A stretch of 64,000 nucleotides of DNA, from contig CALRPU020000006.1 of assembly GCA_943370175.1 (NCBI GenBank), forward strand, positions 62,001 to 126,000. The letters are read 5' to 3'. Numbering within the stretch: the first letter of the stretch is position 1; the number at the start of each line of letters is the position of its first letter. Source of the stretch: Ideonella_A intermedia_A. Lineage in GTDB: Bacteria > Pseudomonadota > Gammaproteobacteria > Burkholderiales > Burkholderiaceae_C. The position numbers and the translations under genes were made by a program. Below the pieces are notes generated by a model. That model did no database searches, was not told the origin of the DNA, and saw only the letters and a list, made by a program, of their open reading frames with translations. Below are positions 44,240 through 55,384 of the stretch, piece by piece.

Positions 44240-44274
44240 GGTTGGCGGTTGGCGGTTGGCGGTTGGCGGTTGGC
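44240..44274. repeat. five-copy heptanucleotide repeat GGTTGGC
   Basis: GGTTGGC occurs five times in exact tandem between the end of the MFS gene (44285) and the OsmC start (44225). The repeat sits 15-49 bases before the OsmC ATG, where a change in copy number would change spacing in the leader by 7 bases per step. Confidence 0.95.
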
Positions 44275-44284
44275 AACACGCAGG

Positions 44285-45628
44285 TCAGGGCAGGCGGGTC
44301 GCCCCCTGGGCATCGGGCGGTGGCATGGTGGCCTTGGCCTGCCGCACCCGCCACAGCAGGAACAGCACCACGCCGAGGTTCAGCAGGTTCCAGGCGATGC
44401 CGTTGAGGAAGGCGGCGTGGTAGCTGCCGGTCATGTCGAAGACCTTGCCGGACATCCAGCCGCCGAGCGCCATGCCGAACAGCGTGCACATCAGCACCGT
44501 GCCCACCCGGGCACCGGCCTCGGCCGGCGGAAAGTGCTCGCGCACGATGATGGCGTAACTGGGCACGATGCCGCCCTGGAACAGGCCGAACAGCGCGGAG
44601 ATCACGTACAGCGACACCAGGCCGTCGAACGGCAGGAACAGCAGCAGCGCGAGGCCCTGCAGCACCGAGCCCAGCAGCAATGTGCGCAGGCCGCCGATCC
44701 GGTCGCAGATCAGGCCCGAGACCAGGCGACTGACGATGCCGCAGGCGAGCATCAACGACAGCATTTCGGCACCGCGCGCGGCGCCGTACCCCAGGTCGCC
44801 GCAGTAGGCCACGATGTGCACTTGTGGCATCGCCATGGCCACGCAGCACGCGGTGCCGGCCACGCACAGCAGCAGCTGGGCCTGGGCCAGGCTCAAGCCA
44901 AACGGCCGCGCCGATGGACCGCGCGGGGGTGCAGGGGGCGCGCTGGCGACGCCTGCGGCCGCGGCCATGCCGGGGGGGCTGGCATCGGCGGGGCCATGGG
45001 CTGCGGGTGTGGCCAGCAACGGGGGACGCGGCCGCATCAACGGCGCCAGCAAGGCCAGGCCAGTGGCGCAGAAAATCCCCATGCCGATGTAGGTGTGGCG
45101 CCAGCCCACGGTGTCGACGAAATGCTGGGTGATCGGTGGCCAGACCGCGCCGGCCAGGTAATTGCCGCTGGCGCACACCGCCACCGCGATGCCGCGCCGC
45201 CGCACGAACCACAGGCTGGTGTCCGCCACCAAGGGCGCGAAAGTGCTGGAGCTGCCGATCAGGCCGATCAGCAGGCCATGCGCCAGCGCAAAGCTGACGA
45301 TGCCGGGCGACAAGCCCGCCAGCACGAAGCCCGCACCCAGGCCGCACGCCCCGATCAGCACCGGCAGCATCACGCCGTGGCGGTCGGCCAGCCGCCCCAT
45401 CACGATGCCGCCCACGCCGAATCCGATCATCAGCAGCGTGTAGGGCAGGGACGCCGCCGACCGCGCCACGCCGAACTCGGCCTGCACCGCCGGCAGCACC
45501 ACGGCCACGGTGTACATGGCGCCGCTGCCCAGCGTCATCAGCAGCAGGGTGATGCCCAGGCGCGTCCAGGCATAGCGTGAATCGGCGGTGTGACGCGGGG
45601 CAGGCGCCAGGGCAACGGCAGACGACAT
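44285..45628 (-). CDS. MFS transporter
   Basis: A 447-residue inner-membrane protein with 12 predicted helices in two halves separated by an Ala/Pro/Gly-rich central loop (about 205-245). VGGIVMGRLADRHGVMLPVLIG is the loop 2-3 motif A of the major facilitator superfamily, repeated in weaker form at ISRLVSGLICDRIGGLRTLL. It resembles oxalate/monocarboxylate-type MFS proteins but the substrate is unknown. ATG 45628 is preferred to a TTG two codons earlier. It is first in a likely operon with osmC and the GNAT gene and divergent from lytS. Confidence 0.87.
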   Translation of the reverse strand: MSSAVALAPAPRHTADSRYAWTRLGITLLLMTLGSGAMYTVAVVLPAVQAEFGVARSAASLPYTLLMIGFGVGGIVMGRLADRHGVMLPVLIGACGLGAGFVLAGLSPGIVSFALAHGLLIGLIGSSSTFAPLVADTSLWFVRRRGIAVAVCASGNYLAGAVWPPITQHFVDTVGWRHTYIGMGIFCATGLALLAPLMRPRPPLLATPAAHGPADASPPGMAAAAGVASAPPAPPRGPSARPFGLSLAQAQLLLCVAGTACCVAMAMPQVHIVAYCGDLGYGAARGAEMLSLMLACGIVSRLVSGLICDRIGGLRTLLLGSVLQGLALLLFLPFDGLVSLYVISALFGLFQGGIVPSYAIIVREHFPPAEAGARVGTVLMCTLFGMALGGWMSGKVFDMTGSYHAAFLNGIAWNLLNLGVVLFLLWRVRQAKATMPPPDAQGATRLP

Positions 45629-45813
45629 GGACAAGCGGAGGCTTCAACGGCGGGCGCCAGGCACCGGATTGTGGCCGCCAGGGCGGGCGCTGAGAGCCGG
45701 GCCGGACCCGGGGGTGACCGGTTCGTCGGCCGACGGGCGGGGTCGCGCCCGCGGGGCCGGTTTCGTCGCAGCGCATTGCCATGGCTGGCGGCGCCGCTTC
45801 AGAATCCGGCGCC

Positions 45814-46920
45814 ATGAACCCGTCCCCGCCAACCCTGGGTGTTGATGCGCGCCCGTCGCCCATGGCGGCGGCAGCGGCATTTCGCCAGGTGGTCAACCGG
45901 CATTCGCTGGCCGTGGTGTTCTACCTGTCGGTGATGTTCGCGGTGTCGCGCTTTGCCATGTCTTGGCACCTGGAGCCGCCGGGCGACTGGGTGTGGCACC
46001 AGCTTCGTTACCTGCGCCAGACGCTGATCAGCGGCCTGTCGGTGCTGCTGGCCATCGGGCTGGCCGAGGCCTGGCTGGACCGGTGGCGGCCGGCCGCGCG
46101 GGGCCGGCTGGTGATTCGCGCGCTGGCCATCACCGCGGCGGCGGTGGGCGCCGCCTTTGGGCGGCTGTGGGTGGCCAACGGGCAGATCGGGCGCGTCGAA
46201 TGGAGCTGGTTCGTGCCCACGGTGGGCATCTGGACGATCAACGGCGCCTTGGGCATGGCCTTGCTGCACTTCGCTCGCCACGAGGCCCTGGTGCGCGGCC
46301 GCCTGGCCGCCGCGGCCCACGAGCGCGAGCTGCTGGCGGCGCAAAGCCTCGAGGCGCGCCTGTCGGCGCTGCAGGCGCAGATCGAGCCGCACTTCCTGTT
46401 CAACACCCTGGCCCACGTGCAGCGCCTGTACGAAACCGAACCCGGGCGCGGCCGCCAGATGCTGCGCAGCCTGATCGACTACCTGCGCGCGGCCCTGCCC
46501 ACGATGCGCCGCAGCGGGTCCGACCTGCGCCGCGAGCTCGACCTGGCGCGCTCCTTCCTGACCATCTTGCAGCTGCGCATGGGCGAGCGCCTGGCCTTCG
46601 ACATCCGCGCCGACCCCGCGTTGCTGGACGCCCCCGTGCCGCCGATGGTGCTGCCCACGCTGGTGGAAAACGCCATCAAGCACGGCCTGGCGCCGCTGCC
46701 CGAAGGCGGGCGGGTGGACATCAGTGCCGAGCGCCTCCCCGACGGCCGCCTGGCCATCGAGGTGGCCGACACCGGCCGCGGCTTCGTCGCGAGCAGTGGC
46801 AGCGGGGTGGGCCTGGCCAACACGCGCTCGCGGTTGGCCGCGCTGTTCGGCGACCGGGCGGGCCTGGAGCTGCGCGCCGGCGTGGCCGGCGGCGTGGTCG
46901 CCCGCGTGGTGCTGCCATGA
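45814..46920 (+). CDS. LytS-type sensor histidine kinase
   Basis: A 368-residue membrane kinase with four hydrophobic segments (about 32-50, 70-88, 100-120, 135-155). The His_kinase domain phosphoacceptor is His193 in LQAQIEPHFLFNTLAHV. The ATPase part is intact: LPTLVENAIKHGL (N box) and EVADTGRGF with GVGLANTRSRL (G boxes). The partner regulator is the LytTR protein two genes on. ATG 45814 is chosen; an earlier ATG at 45781 adds 11 residues. It is coupled to the next gene by ATGA. Confidence 0.88.
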   Translation: MNPSPPTLGVDARPSPMAAAAAFRQVVNRHSLAVVFYLSVMFAVSRFAMSWHLEPPGDWVWHQLRYLRQTLISGLSVLLAIGLAEAWLDRWRPAARGRLVIRALAITAAAVGAAFGRLWVANGQIGRVEWSWFVPTVGIWTINGALGMALLHFARHEALVRGRLAAAAHERELLAAQSLEARLSALQAQIEPHFLFNTLAHVQRLYETEPGRGRQMLRSLIDYLRAALPTMRRSGSDLRRELDLARSFLTILQLRMGERLAFDIRADPALLDAPVPPMVLPTLVENAIKHGLAPLPEGGRVDISAERLPDGRLAIEVADTGRGFVASSGSGVGLANTRSRLAALFGDRAGLELRAGVAGGVVARVVLP

Positions 46921-48038
46921 GCACGGCCTGGCGGTGTGTCTGGCAGGCTTGGCGGTCGCTGACCTGGCGCGAAGCCACGTGGTTCCTTTGGTTCGGTGCG
47001 GTGCTGGGCGGCATGAACCTGCTGGCACTGGCCGACGGCAGCGTCGGCGGCCGCAACCCGGCGCTGTTGATCACCGAAACCCTGCAGCCGCTGCTGTGCG
47101 CGGCCGTGCTGCTGCTGTGCTGGCTGCCGGCGGACCGCAGCGACCCAGCCAGCCCGCGGCGCACCGCCCGGCTGGTCGCTGCGGTGCTGGCGGCGAGCAT
47201 GCTGTGCGCCTTGCTGCTGCCCTGGCTGATCGACCTGCTGGGCCTGCCGCGCGTGTGGGACGTCGCCTTCCGTGACAAGGGCAAGCCCAACCCGGGCTGG
47301 TTCGCCAAGTCGGTCGCCGAGATGCTGTCGATGCTCATCCCCAGCGCGCTGGCCATCGGCGTGTTGGAGATGGCCGGCCGCCACCGCCGCGGCCGCGAGG
47401 CGGTGGCCCAGGCCCTGCACGAGCACGCCACGCTGGCGCGGTCCGCGCTGGAGTCGCGCCTTGCGGCGATGCAGGCGCAGGTGGAGCCACAGTTCCTGTT
47501 CGACGTGCTGGTCGACATCGAGCGGCACTACGGCGACGCCACCGACCCCGCCGCCGGCGCCCGCAGCGCGGTGGCCCAGATGGAGCAGCTGATCACCTAC
47601 TTGCGCGTCGCGCTGCCACGCCTGCGCGAGTCGGGCTCGACCGTGGGCGCAGAGGTCGATCTGCTGAGCTCCTACCTCGCGCTCGTCAAGGCCCTGCGCG
47701 GCGGGCCAAGCTTCGAGGCCGAGCTGCCCGAGCCGCTGCGGCAGGCCACCTTCCACCCCATGCTGTTGCTGCCGCTGGTGCAGCGCGCGGTGCGGACCAG
47801 CGCCTCACCGCCCGCGCGCATCGGGCTGCAGGTTGACCAGGCCCCAGGCCCGGCCCCGGCCCGCCTTCGGCTGTCGATGTGGCTGTCGGCGACGGGCCTG
47901 TGCGCTGCGGACGCCGACCTGCAGCGTCTGCACGAACGACTGACCGGCCTGTACGCCGGCGCGGCGCGGCTGGACTGCGCCGAGGACACCGTGGGCGGCC
48001 AGCCGGGCACGCGCTTCACACTGGTGCTGCCCACCTGA
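46917..48038 (+). CDS. degenerate LytS-like protein, probable pseudokinase
   Basis: A 373-residue paralogue of the preceding kinase, with similar membrane segments (about 22-38, 55-70, 85-108, 135-152). The phosphoacceptor motif EPHFLFN has become EPQFLFD (Gln192 for His, Asp196 for Asn). The N box reads PLVQRAVRTSAS in place of LVENAIKHG, and no DTGxG box is visible. Catalysis is therefore unlikely, yet the frame is intact over the full length, so the protein is kept by selection. It probably pairs with the active kinase as a regulatory subunit. It overlaps the upstream kinase by ATGA and precedes the regulator by 28 bases. Confidence 0.82.
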   Translation: MSTAWRCVWQAWRSLTWREATWFLWFGAVLGGMNLLALADGSVGGRNPALLITETLQPLLCAAVLLLCWLPADRSDPASPRRTARLVAAVLAASMLCALLLPWLIDLLGLPRVWDVAFRDKGKPNPGWFAKSVAEMLSMLIPSALAIGVLEMAGRHRRGREAVAQALHEHATLARSALESRLAAMQAQVEPQFLFDVLVDIERHYGDATDPAAGARSAVAQMEQLITYLRVALPRLRESGSTVGAEVDLLSSYLALVKALRGGPSFEAELPEPLRQATFHPMLLLPLVQRAVRTSASPPARIGLQVDQAPGPAPARLRLSMWLSATGLCAADADLQRLHERLTGLYAGAARLDCAEDTVGGQPGTRFTLVLPT

Positions 48039-48066
48039 CCCGCTCCATTTCGCCCCCCGCTGACCC

Positions 48067-48843
48067 ATGACCGCCCCCACCGCCTTGCTCGCCGAAGACG
48101 AAGCCACGCTGCGCCAGCACCTGTTGGAACAACTGAGCCAGGTCTGGCCCGAGCTGCAGGTGGTCGGCGAAGCCGAGAACGGCGTGCAAGCCCTGAGGCT
48201 GATCGACGAACTCCAACCCAGCGTCGTCTTCCTGGACATCGAGATGCCCGGCGCGACCGGCCTTGAGGTTGCCCGCCAGGTCGCGGGGCGCTGCCACGTG
48301 GTCTTCGTCACCGCCTACGACCAGCACGCGGTCGCCGCCTTTGACCAAGGCGCGGTCGACTACGTGCTCAAGCCCGTGTCCGCCGCCAGGCTTTACACCG
48401 CAGTGACCCGCGTCAAACAGCGGCTGGTCGGCTCGGCCCCGCCCGCGCGCCTGGACCCCGTGCTCGGCGCGCTGGGCAACCCGGCCGTGGCCAGCACGGG
48501 CGCGGGCGGCGGCCGCAGCCCGTTGCGCTGGATCAACGCGTCGGTCGGCCAGACGTTGAAGCTGATCACCGTCGACGAGGTCTTGTACTTTCAGGCCGAC
48601 AACAAATACACGCGCGTCGTCACCCGCGACGGCGAGGCGCTGATCCGCAAGTCCCTGAAAGAACTGGTGGAGGAGCTGGACCACCAGCAGTTCTGGCAGA
48701 TCCACCGCGGCACCTTGGTCAATGCGATGGCGGTGGCCGGCGTGAGCCGGGACTTCCGCGGCCGGTTGCTGGTCAAGCTCAAGGACCGCGCGGAAACGCT
48801 GCAGGTGTCCGACAGCTACGCGCACCTGTTCAAGCAAATGTGA
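48067..48843 (+). CDS. LytTR-family response regulator
   Basis: A 258-residue DNA-binding regulator. The receiver domain (about 5-122) has LLAEDE, phosphoacceptor Asp57 in VVFLDIEMPG, the threonine in FVTAYD and lysine in VLKPVS. The LytTR domain (about 155-258) has DEVLYFQADNKYTRVVT and QFWQIHRGTLVNA, the typical ten-stranded binding fold. It is the third gene of a LytS-LytS-like-LytR unit and most likely receives phosphate from His193 of the first gene. No target is visible. Confidence 0.92.
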   Translation: MTAPTALLAEDEATLRQHLLEQLSQVWPELQVVGEAENGVQALRLIDELQPSVVFLDIEMPGATGLEVARQVAGRCHVVFVTAYDQHAVAAFDQGAVDYVLKPVSAARLYTAVTRVKQRLVGSAPPARLDPVLGALGNPAVASTGAGGGRSPLRWINASVGQTLKLITVDEVLYFQADNKYTRVVTRDGEALIRKSLKELVEELDHQQFWQIHRGTLVNAMAVAGVSRDFRGRLLVKLKDRAETLQVSDSYAHLFKQM

Positions 48844-48922
48844 GCGGCGGCGACGCCGGCCCGCGGCTGCGTCATCATGGGGGCCCGAGGCAACTTCTGC
48901 GGGTCACCGCGTCGATTCACCC

Positions 48923-51251
<2,329 letters not shown>

Positions 51252-51259
<8 letters not shown>

Positions 51260-51273
51260 GCCGGCTCAGCGCC
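51252..51273. terminator. palindromic hairpin at the end of the hybrid kinase gene
   Basis: GGCGCTGAG-CCGG-CTCAGCGCC is a perfect 22-base palindrome (nine-pair stem, four-base loop) that includes the TGA stop at 51257-51259. It lies between convergent genes and has no T run, so it is more likely a bidirectional 3' structure than a strong terminator. Confidence 0.5.
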
Positions 51274-51281
51274 TCACGCGC

Positions 51282-52313
51282 TCAGCGGTTGCCCGCGACG
51301 ATCTGGTCGAACACGCCGCCGTCGTCGAAGTGGGTCTTCTGCGCCGTGCGCCAGCCACCAAAAGCCTCGTCGATGGTGAACAGCTTGACCGGCGAGAACT
51401 GCTTGGCGTACTTGGCCGCCACCTTGGGGTCGCGCGGTCGGTAGAAGTGCCGGCCGGCGATGTCCTGGCCCTCCGGCGAGTAGAGGTAGTCGAGGTAGGC
51501 GGTGGCCTGCTTGCGGGTGCCGCGCTTGTCAACCACCTTGTCCACCACGCTCACCGGCGGCTCGGCCAGGATCGAGATGCTGGGCGTGACGATTTCGAAC
51601 TTGTCCTTGCCGAGTTCCTTCGCAGCGAGAAAGGCCTCGTTCTCCCACGAGATCAGCACGTCGCCGATGCCGCGCTCGGTGAAGGTGGTCAGCGAGCCCC
51701 GCGCGCCCGAGTCCAGCACCTTGGTGTTGGCGTAGATGCGCTTCACAAAGGCCTGCGCGCTCGCGTCGTTGCCACCGGGCTGCTTCAGCGCGTAGGCCCA
51801 GGCCGCCAGGTAGTTCCAGCGGGCGCCGCCGGAGGTCTTCGGGTTGGGGGTGACGACGTCGACGCCAGTGCGCGCCAGGTCGACCCAGTCCCGGATCTGC
51901 TTGGGGTTGCCCTTGCGCACCAGGAACACGATGGTCGAGGTGTAGGGCGAGGCGTTGTTCGGCAGGCGCTTCTGCCAGTCGGCGGGGATCAGCTTGGCCT
52001 TGTCGTGCAGCACGTCGACGTCGTAGGCCAGCGCCAGCGTGACCACGTCGGCCTCCAGGCCGTCGATCACCGAGCGGGCCTGCTTGCCCGAGCCGCCGTG
52101 CGACTGCTTGACCGTCAACGTTTCGCCGGTGGTGGCCTTCCAATGCTTGGCAAAGGCGGCGTTGAAGTCCTGGTACAGCTCGCGCGTGGGGTCGTAGCTG
52201 ACGTTGAGCAGGCTGGTCTGCGCGTGGGCCGGGCCGGCGCCCAGTGCGCACAGCGCGGCGGTGGTGGCAAGCAGGGCGGCAAGGCGGCGGCGCGGGGTCG
52301 AGAAGGAGGTCAC
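51282..52313 (-). CDS. sulfate/thiosulfate-binding protein (Sbp/CysP type)
   Basis: A 343-residue periplasmic binding protein with signal peptide (about 1-30, ending AHA). LLNVSYDPTRELYQDFNAAFAKHW is the sulfate-binding family opening and KQSHGGSGKQARSVIDGLEADVVTLALAYDVD the ligand loop. IVFLVRKGNPKQIRDWVDLA and NPKTSGGARWNYLAAWAYA are further signatures. GTG 52313 is chosen because it begins the signal peptide; the frame is open to a TTG at 52376 and no clear ribosome site is seen. No cysTWA permease genes are adjacent, so it is an orphan copy. Confidence 0.87.
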   Translation of the reverse strand: MTSFSTPRRRLAALLATTAALCALGAGPAHAQTSLLNVSYDPTRELYQDFNAAFAKHWKATTGETLTVKQSHGGSGKQARSVIDGLEADVVTLALAYDVDVLHDKAKLIPADWQKRLPNNASPYTSTIVFLVRKGNPKQIRDWVDLARTGVDVVTPNPKTSGGARWNYLAAWAYALKQPGGNDASAQAFVKRIYANTKVLDSGARGSLTTFTERGIGDVLISWENEAFLAAKELGKDKFEIVTPSISILAEPPVSVVDKVVDKRGTRKQATAYLDYLYSPEGQDIAGRHFYRPRDPKVAAKYAKQFSPVKLFTIDEAFGGWRTAQKTHFDDGGVFDQIVAGNR

Positions 52314-52414
52314 GGCGGGCACGGTGAGTGTTCGAAGCGCCGCACTGTAGGCAGCGGCGCCCCGCCAGTGAACCAAGAAAAACTGCTGAGCTCAGCAGCG
52401 CTGGCGGTGCCTGC

Positions 52415-54094
52415 TCAGGCCGTGGCGGCGGCGTCGGCCAGCACCCAGGCCGCGGCCCGCTCCGCAATCATCAGCGTCGGGCTGTTGGTGTTGCCGCTGG
52501 TGATGCGCGGCATCACGCTGGCGTCCACCACCCGCAGGCCGCGCACGCCGTGCACCTTCAGGCGGGCGTCGACCACCGCCATCGGGTCGGCGGCCGGGCC
52601 CATCTTGGCCGTGCCCACCGGGTGGAAGATGGTGGTGCCGATGTCGCCGGCCAGCGTCGCCAGGTCGTCGTCGCTCTGGTACTGGACGCCGGGCTTGACC
52701 TCTTTCGGCCGGTAAGGGGCCAGGGCTGGCTGGTCGACGATGCGACGGGTCACGCGCAGGGATTCGGCGGCCACCTGGCGATCCTCGTCGGTGCTGAGGT
52801 AGTTCGGGGCGATGCTGGGGGCAGCGTCCACCTCGCGCGAGCGCATCGTCACCCGGCCCCGGCTGGTGGGGTTCAGGTTGCACACGCTGGCGGTGAAGGC
52901 GTTGTAGGGGTGCAGCGGCTGGCCGAAAGCGTCCAGCGACAGGGGCTGCACGTGGTACTGGATGTTCGGGTGCGGCAGGTGGGCGTGGCTGCGGGTGAAG
53001 GCGCCCAGCTGCGAAGGCGCCATGCTCATCGGCCCGCTGCGGCGCAGCAGGTACTCCAGGCCGATGCGGGCCTTGCCGACAAGGGAGTTGGCCATCGTGT
53101 TCAGCGTGCGCACGCCATCGACCGCGTAGACCGAGCGGATCTGCAGGTGGTCTTGCAGGTTTTCGCCCACGCCCGCCAGCACGCGGCGCGGCAGGATGCC
53201 GTGCTGCTGCAGCACGGCGGCCGGGCCGATGCCCGAGCGCTGCAGCAGCACCGGCGTGCCCACCGCGCCGGTGCACAGGATCACCTCGCGCGCGGCGAGT
53301 GCGCGCAGCGGCGCACCGCCGCCGCGGGGCATCACCTCAACCCCCGTCACATGGGGTTCGCCCTCGGCCGCTTCGTCAAACAGCAGCTGGGAGATGTGCG
53401 CGCCGGTCCACACCTGCAGGTTGGGGCGCTCCTGCGCCGGGCGCAAGAAGGCCTTGGTCGCGTTCCAGCGCACGCCGGCCTTCTGGTTGACCTCGAAATA
53501 GCCCACGCCCTCGTTGCTGCCGCGGTTGAAGTCGTCGCTGCGCGGCAGGCCGGCTTGCTCGGCGGCCTGGGCAAAGGCGTCCAGGATCTCCCAGCGCAGG
53601 CGCTGCTTTTCCACCCGCCATTCGCCGCCAGCGCGCTTGCCCTCGGGGTCGAAGCCCGGGGCGGCGTGGAACGCACCAGCGCCGGCGTGGTGGTCCTCGT
53701 GGGCGAGAAAGGCGGGCAGGCACTCCTGCCAACTCCAGCCCGGGTTGGCGCCATGGCCGTCGCCGGCACCCCAGGCGTCGTAGTCGCGGGCCTGGCCGCG
53801 CATGTAGATCATCCCGTTGATGCTGGAGCAGCCGCCCAGCACCTTGCCGCGCGGGTAGCGCAGCTGGCGGCCGTTCAGGCCGGGGTCCGGGTCGGTCTGG
53901 AACAGCCAGTCGGTGCGCGGGTTGCCGATGCAGTACAGGTAGCCCACGGGGATGTGGATCCACACGTAGTCGTCGTTGCCGCCAGCCTCGATCAACAGCA
54001 CCCGCTTGCGCGGATCGGCGCTCAGGCGGTTGGCGAGCAGGCAGCCGGCGGTGCCGGCGCCGCACACGATGTAGTCGTAGCGTGTCTCGTTCAT
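52415..54094 (-). CDS. GMC-family FAD oxidoreductase, choline-dehydrogenase-like
   Basis: A 559-residue flavoprotein. The FAD motif is YIVCGAGTAGCLLANRL, followed by the GMC signature RGKVLGGCSSINGMIYMRG (about 84-102). The second signature GAVGTPVLLQRSGIGP is at about 275. The active-site histidine is in IFHPVGTAKMG and the second base in SGNTNSPTLM. It resembles BetA-type alcohol dehydrogenases but no betB, betI or transporter is adjacent, so the substrate is open. A TetR-like palindrome lies about 40 bases upstream. Confidence 0.87.
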   Translation of the reverse strand: MNETRYDYIVCGAGTAGCLLANRLSADPRKRVLLIEAGGNDDYVWIHIPVGYLYCIGNPRTDWLFQTDPDPGLNGRQLRYPRGKVLGGCSSINGMIYMRGQARDYDAWGAGDGHGANPGWSWQECLPAFLAHEDHHAGAGAFHAAPGFDPEGKRAGGEWRVEKQRLRWEILDAFAQAAEQAGLPRSDDFNRGSNEGVGYFEVNQKAGVRWNATKAFLRPAQERPNLQVWTGAHISQLLFDEAAEGEPHVTGVEVMPRGGGAPLRALAAREVILCTGAVGTPVLLQRSGIGPAAVLQQHGILPRRVLAGVGENLQDHLQIRSVYAVDGVRTLNTMANSLVGKARIGLEYLLRRSGPMSMAPSQLGAFTRSHAHLPHPNIQYHVQPLSLDAFGQPLHPYNAFTASVCNLNPTSRGRVTMRSREVDAAPSIAPNYLSTDEDRQVAAESLRVTRRIVDQPALAPYRPKEVKPGVQYQSDDDLATLAGDIGTTIFHPVGTAKMGPAADPMAVVDARLKVHGVRGLRVVDASVMPRITSGNTNSPTLMIAERAAAWVLADAAATA

Positions 54095-54129
54095 GTTGGT
54101 TCTTCTGGGGACGGCGCACCCGACACCGG

Positions 54130-54145
54130 GCGACCGGTCGGTCGC
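54130..54145 (-). promoter_or_regulatory. candidate operator upstream of the GMC gene
   Basis: GCGACCG-GT-CGGTCGC is a seven-pair inverted repeat 36-51 bases before the GMC start codon. Its shape fits a TetR-family site; no such regulator is encoded in the window. Confidence 0.35.
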
Positions 54146-54302
54146 TGGTCACGCGGCGCTCGCGTGGGTCACGCACAGCTCACATTCTGATGTCAGTTGG
54201 CGCCTCGGGCGGTTGCCGGCGTCAGCTCGCCCGGCATGGCGCGACCACCCCTCACAGCGCTGAACACCAGCCCTGCCCCCAACCCCACCTCAAGGAACCA
54301 CC

Positions 54303-54695
54303 ATGCACAAGCACCTCGCCGCCCTCGCCCTGACCACGCTGTCCACGCTCGCCCTGGCCGAAGCCACGGTGTTCCCGCTGCCCACGGCCACCGGCAGCCG
54401 CCCGGCGACCACCGCCACCGCGCCCGCCGGCACCCAGGCCCTGGTGCAAGGCGAGGCCACGGTGTTCGTCGACCGCGCGACCAGCACGCTGACCCGCGCT
54501 CAAGTGCGCGCTGAAACGCTCGCCCACTTCGCCATGCACCGCCCCCACGGCGAGGCCAGCCACCAGCACATCGACCCCGCCCAAGGGGGCTCGGCGGTCG
54601 ACCGCGCCATGGTGATGGCCGACGCGGCCGACGCCGCCCGCACCCGCCCCATTGGCGAGGCCAACCGCAGCGACATCAACCAGCGCGCGCGTTGA
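54303..54695 (+). CDS. exported DUF4148-like protein
   Basis: A 130-residue secreted protein with signal peptide MHKHLAALALTTLSTLALA. The mature chain contains TSTLTRAQVRAETLAHFAMH, a pattern recalling the DUF4148 proteins common in Burkholderiales, and later EANRSDINQRAR. No cysteine or membrane segment in the mature part. Function is unknown. It is convergent with marC, separated by a strong hairpin. Confidence 0.65.
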   Translation: MHKHLAALALTTLSTLALAEATVFPLPTATGSRPATTATAPAGTQALVQGEATVFVDRATSTLTRAQVRAETLAHFAMHRPHGEASHQHIDPAQGGSAVDRAMVMADAADAARTRPIGEANRSDINQRAR

Positions 54696-54718
54696 GTGGC
54701 ATGCGCCCGCAGCGCGGC

Positions 54719-54746
54719 CTGAGCGGCGTGGCAGCGCGCCGCTCAG
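54719..54746. terminator. convergent hairpin between the DUF4148-like gene and marC
   Basis: CTGAGCGGCG (54719-54728) pairs perfectly with CGCCGCTCAG (54737-54746) around an eight-base loop. The marC stop codon lies within the right arm. No T run follows on either strand. Confidence 0.55.
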
Positions 54747-55381
54747 CGCAGCGACGAGGCGAGGATGGGAAACAGCTTCTGCAGGCCGTCGGCCAGCAGC
54801 TCCACCGCCACCGCGGCCAGGATCAGCCCCATCAACCGCGTCATCACGTTGATGCCCGTGCTGCCCAGCGCCTTGGCAATGCGGCCCGAGGCCGAGAACA
54901 CCAGGAAGGTGACCAGGCCCACCACCACGCCGTAGCCAACCAGCACGGCCAGCTCCCACCAGTGGCGGGTCTTGTCGGCGTAGATGACCATGGTGGAAAT
55001 CGTCGCGGGCCCGGTCAACAGCGGGATGGTCAGCGGCACCACCGCGATGCTGGCGCCAGCGTCGACCTTGGTGCTGCCCTCGGTGACGTCCTCCTTGCGG
55101 GCCTCGGCCGGCTGGGCGTTGAGCATCTGGATCGACGAGATCAGCAGCAGCGTGCCGCCGCCCACCTGGAACGAGGCCAGCGAAATGCCGAAGAACTCGA
55201 TCACCTTCAAACCCGCCAGCGCGCTCACCGCGATCACCAGGAAGGCGGTGAAGGCGCTGACCCGGATGGTGCGCTGCCGCTGCTGGCGGCTGAAGTTCTG
55301 TGTGAAGTGGATGAAGAACGGCACCACGCCAATCGGATTGACGATCGCGAGCAGGGCCACCAGCGGCTTGTAGATGTCCAT
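54743..55381 (-). CDS. MarC-family integral membrane protein
   Basis: A 212-residue inner-membrane protein with six predicted helices. YKPLVALLAIVNPIGVVPFFI is the MarC opening; AVVPLTIPLLTGPATISTMVIYADK is the second conserved half-repeat containing the NPIG-equivalent TGPATIS. MarC was once linked to multiple antibiotic resistance, but its true role is unknown. It lies three bases after the BtuF-like gene in the same direction, so the two are likely co-transcribed. Confidence 0.9.
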   Translation of the reverse strand: MDIYKPLVALLAIVNPIGVVPFFIHFTQNFSRQQRQRTIRVSAFTAFLVIAVSALAGLKVIEFFGISLASFQVGGGTLLLISSIQMLNAQPAEARKEDVTEGSTKVDAGASIAVVPLTIPLLTGPATISTMVIYADKTRHWWELAVLVGYGVVVGLVTFLVFSASGRIAKALGSTGINVMTRLMGLILAAVAVELLADGLQKLFPILASSLR

Positions 55382-55384
55382 CGG

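Noticed and set aside
43704..45896. 730-codon minus frame joining MFS-region sequence to OsmC
   Set aside because: The MFS protein is read in a different frame (44285-45628). OsmC begins at ATG 44225; the frame between is a by-product of the GGTTGGC repeat lacking stops.
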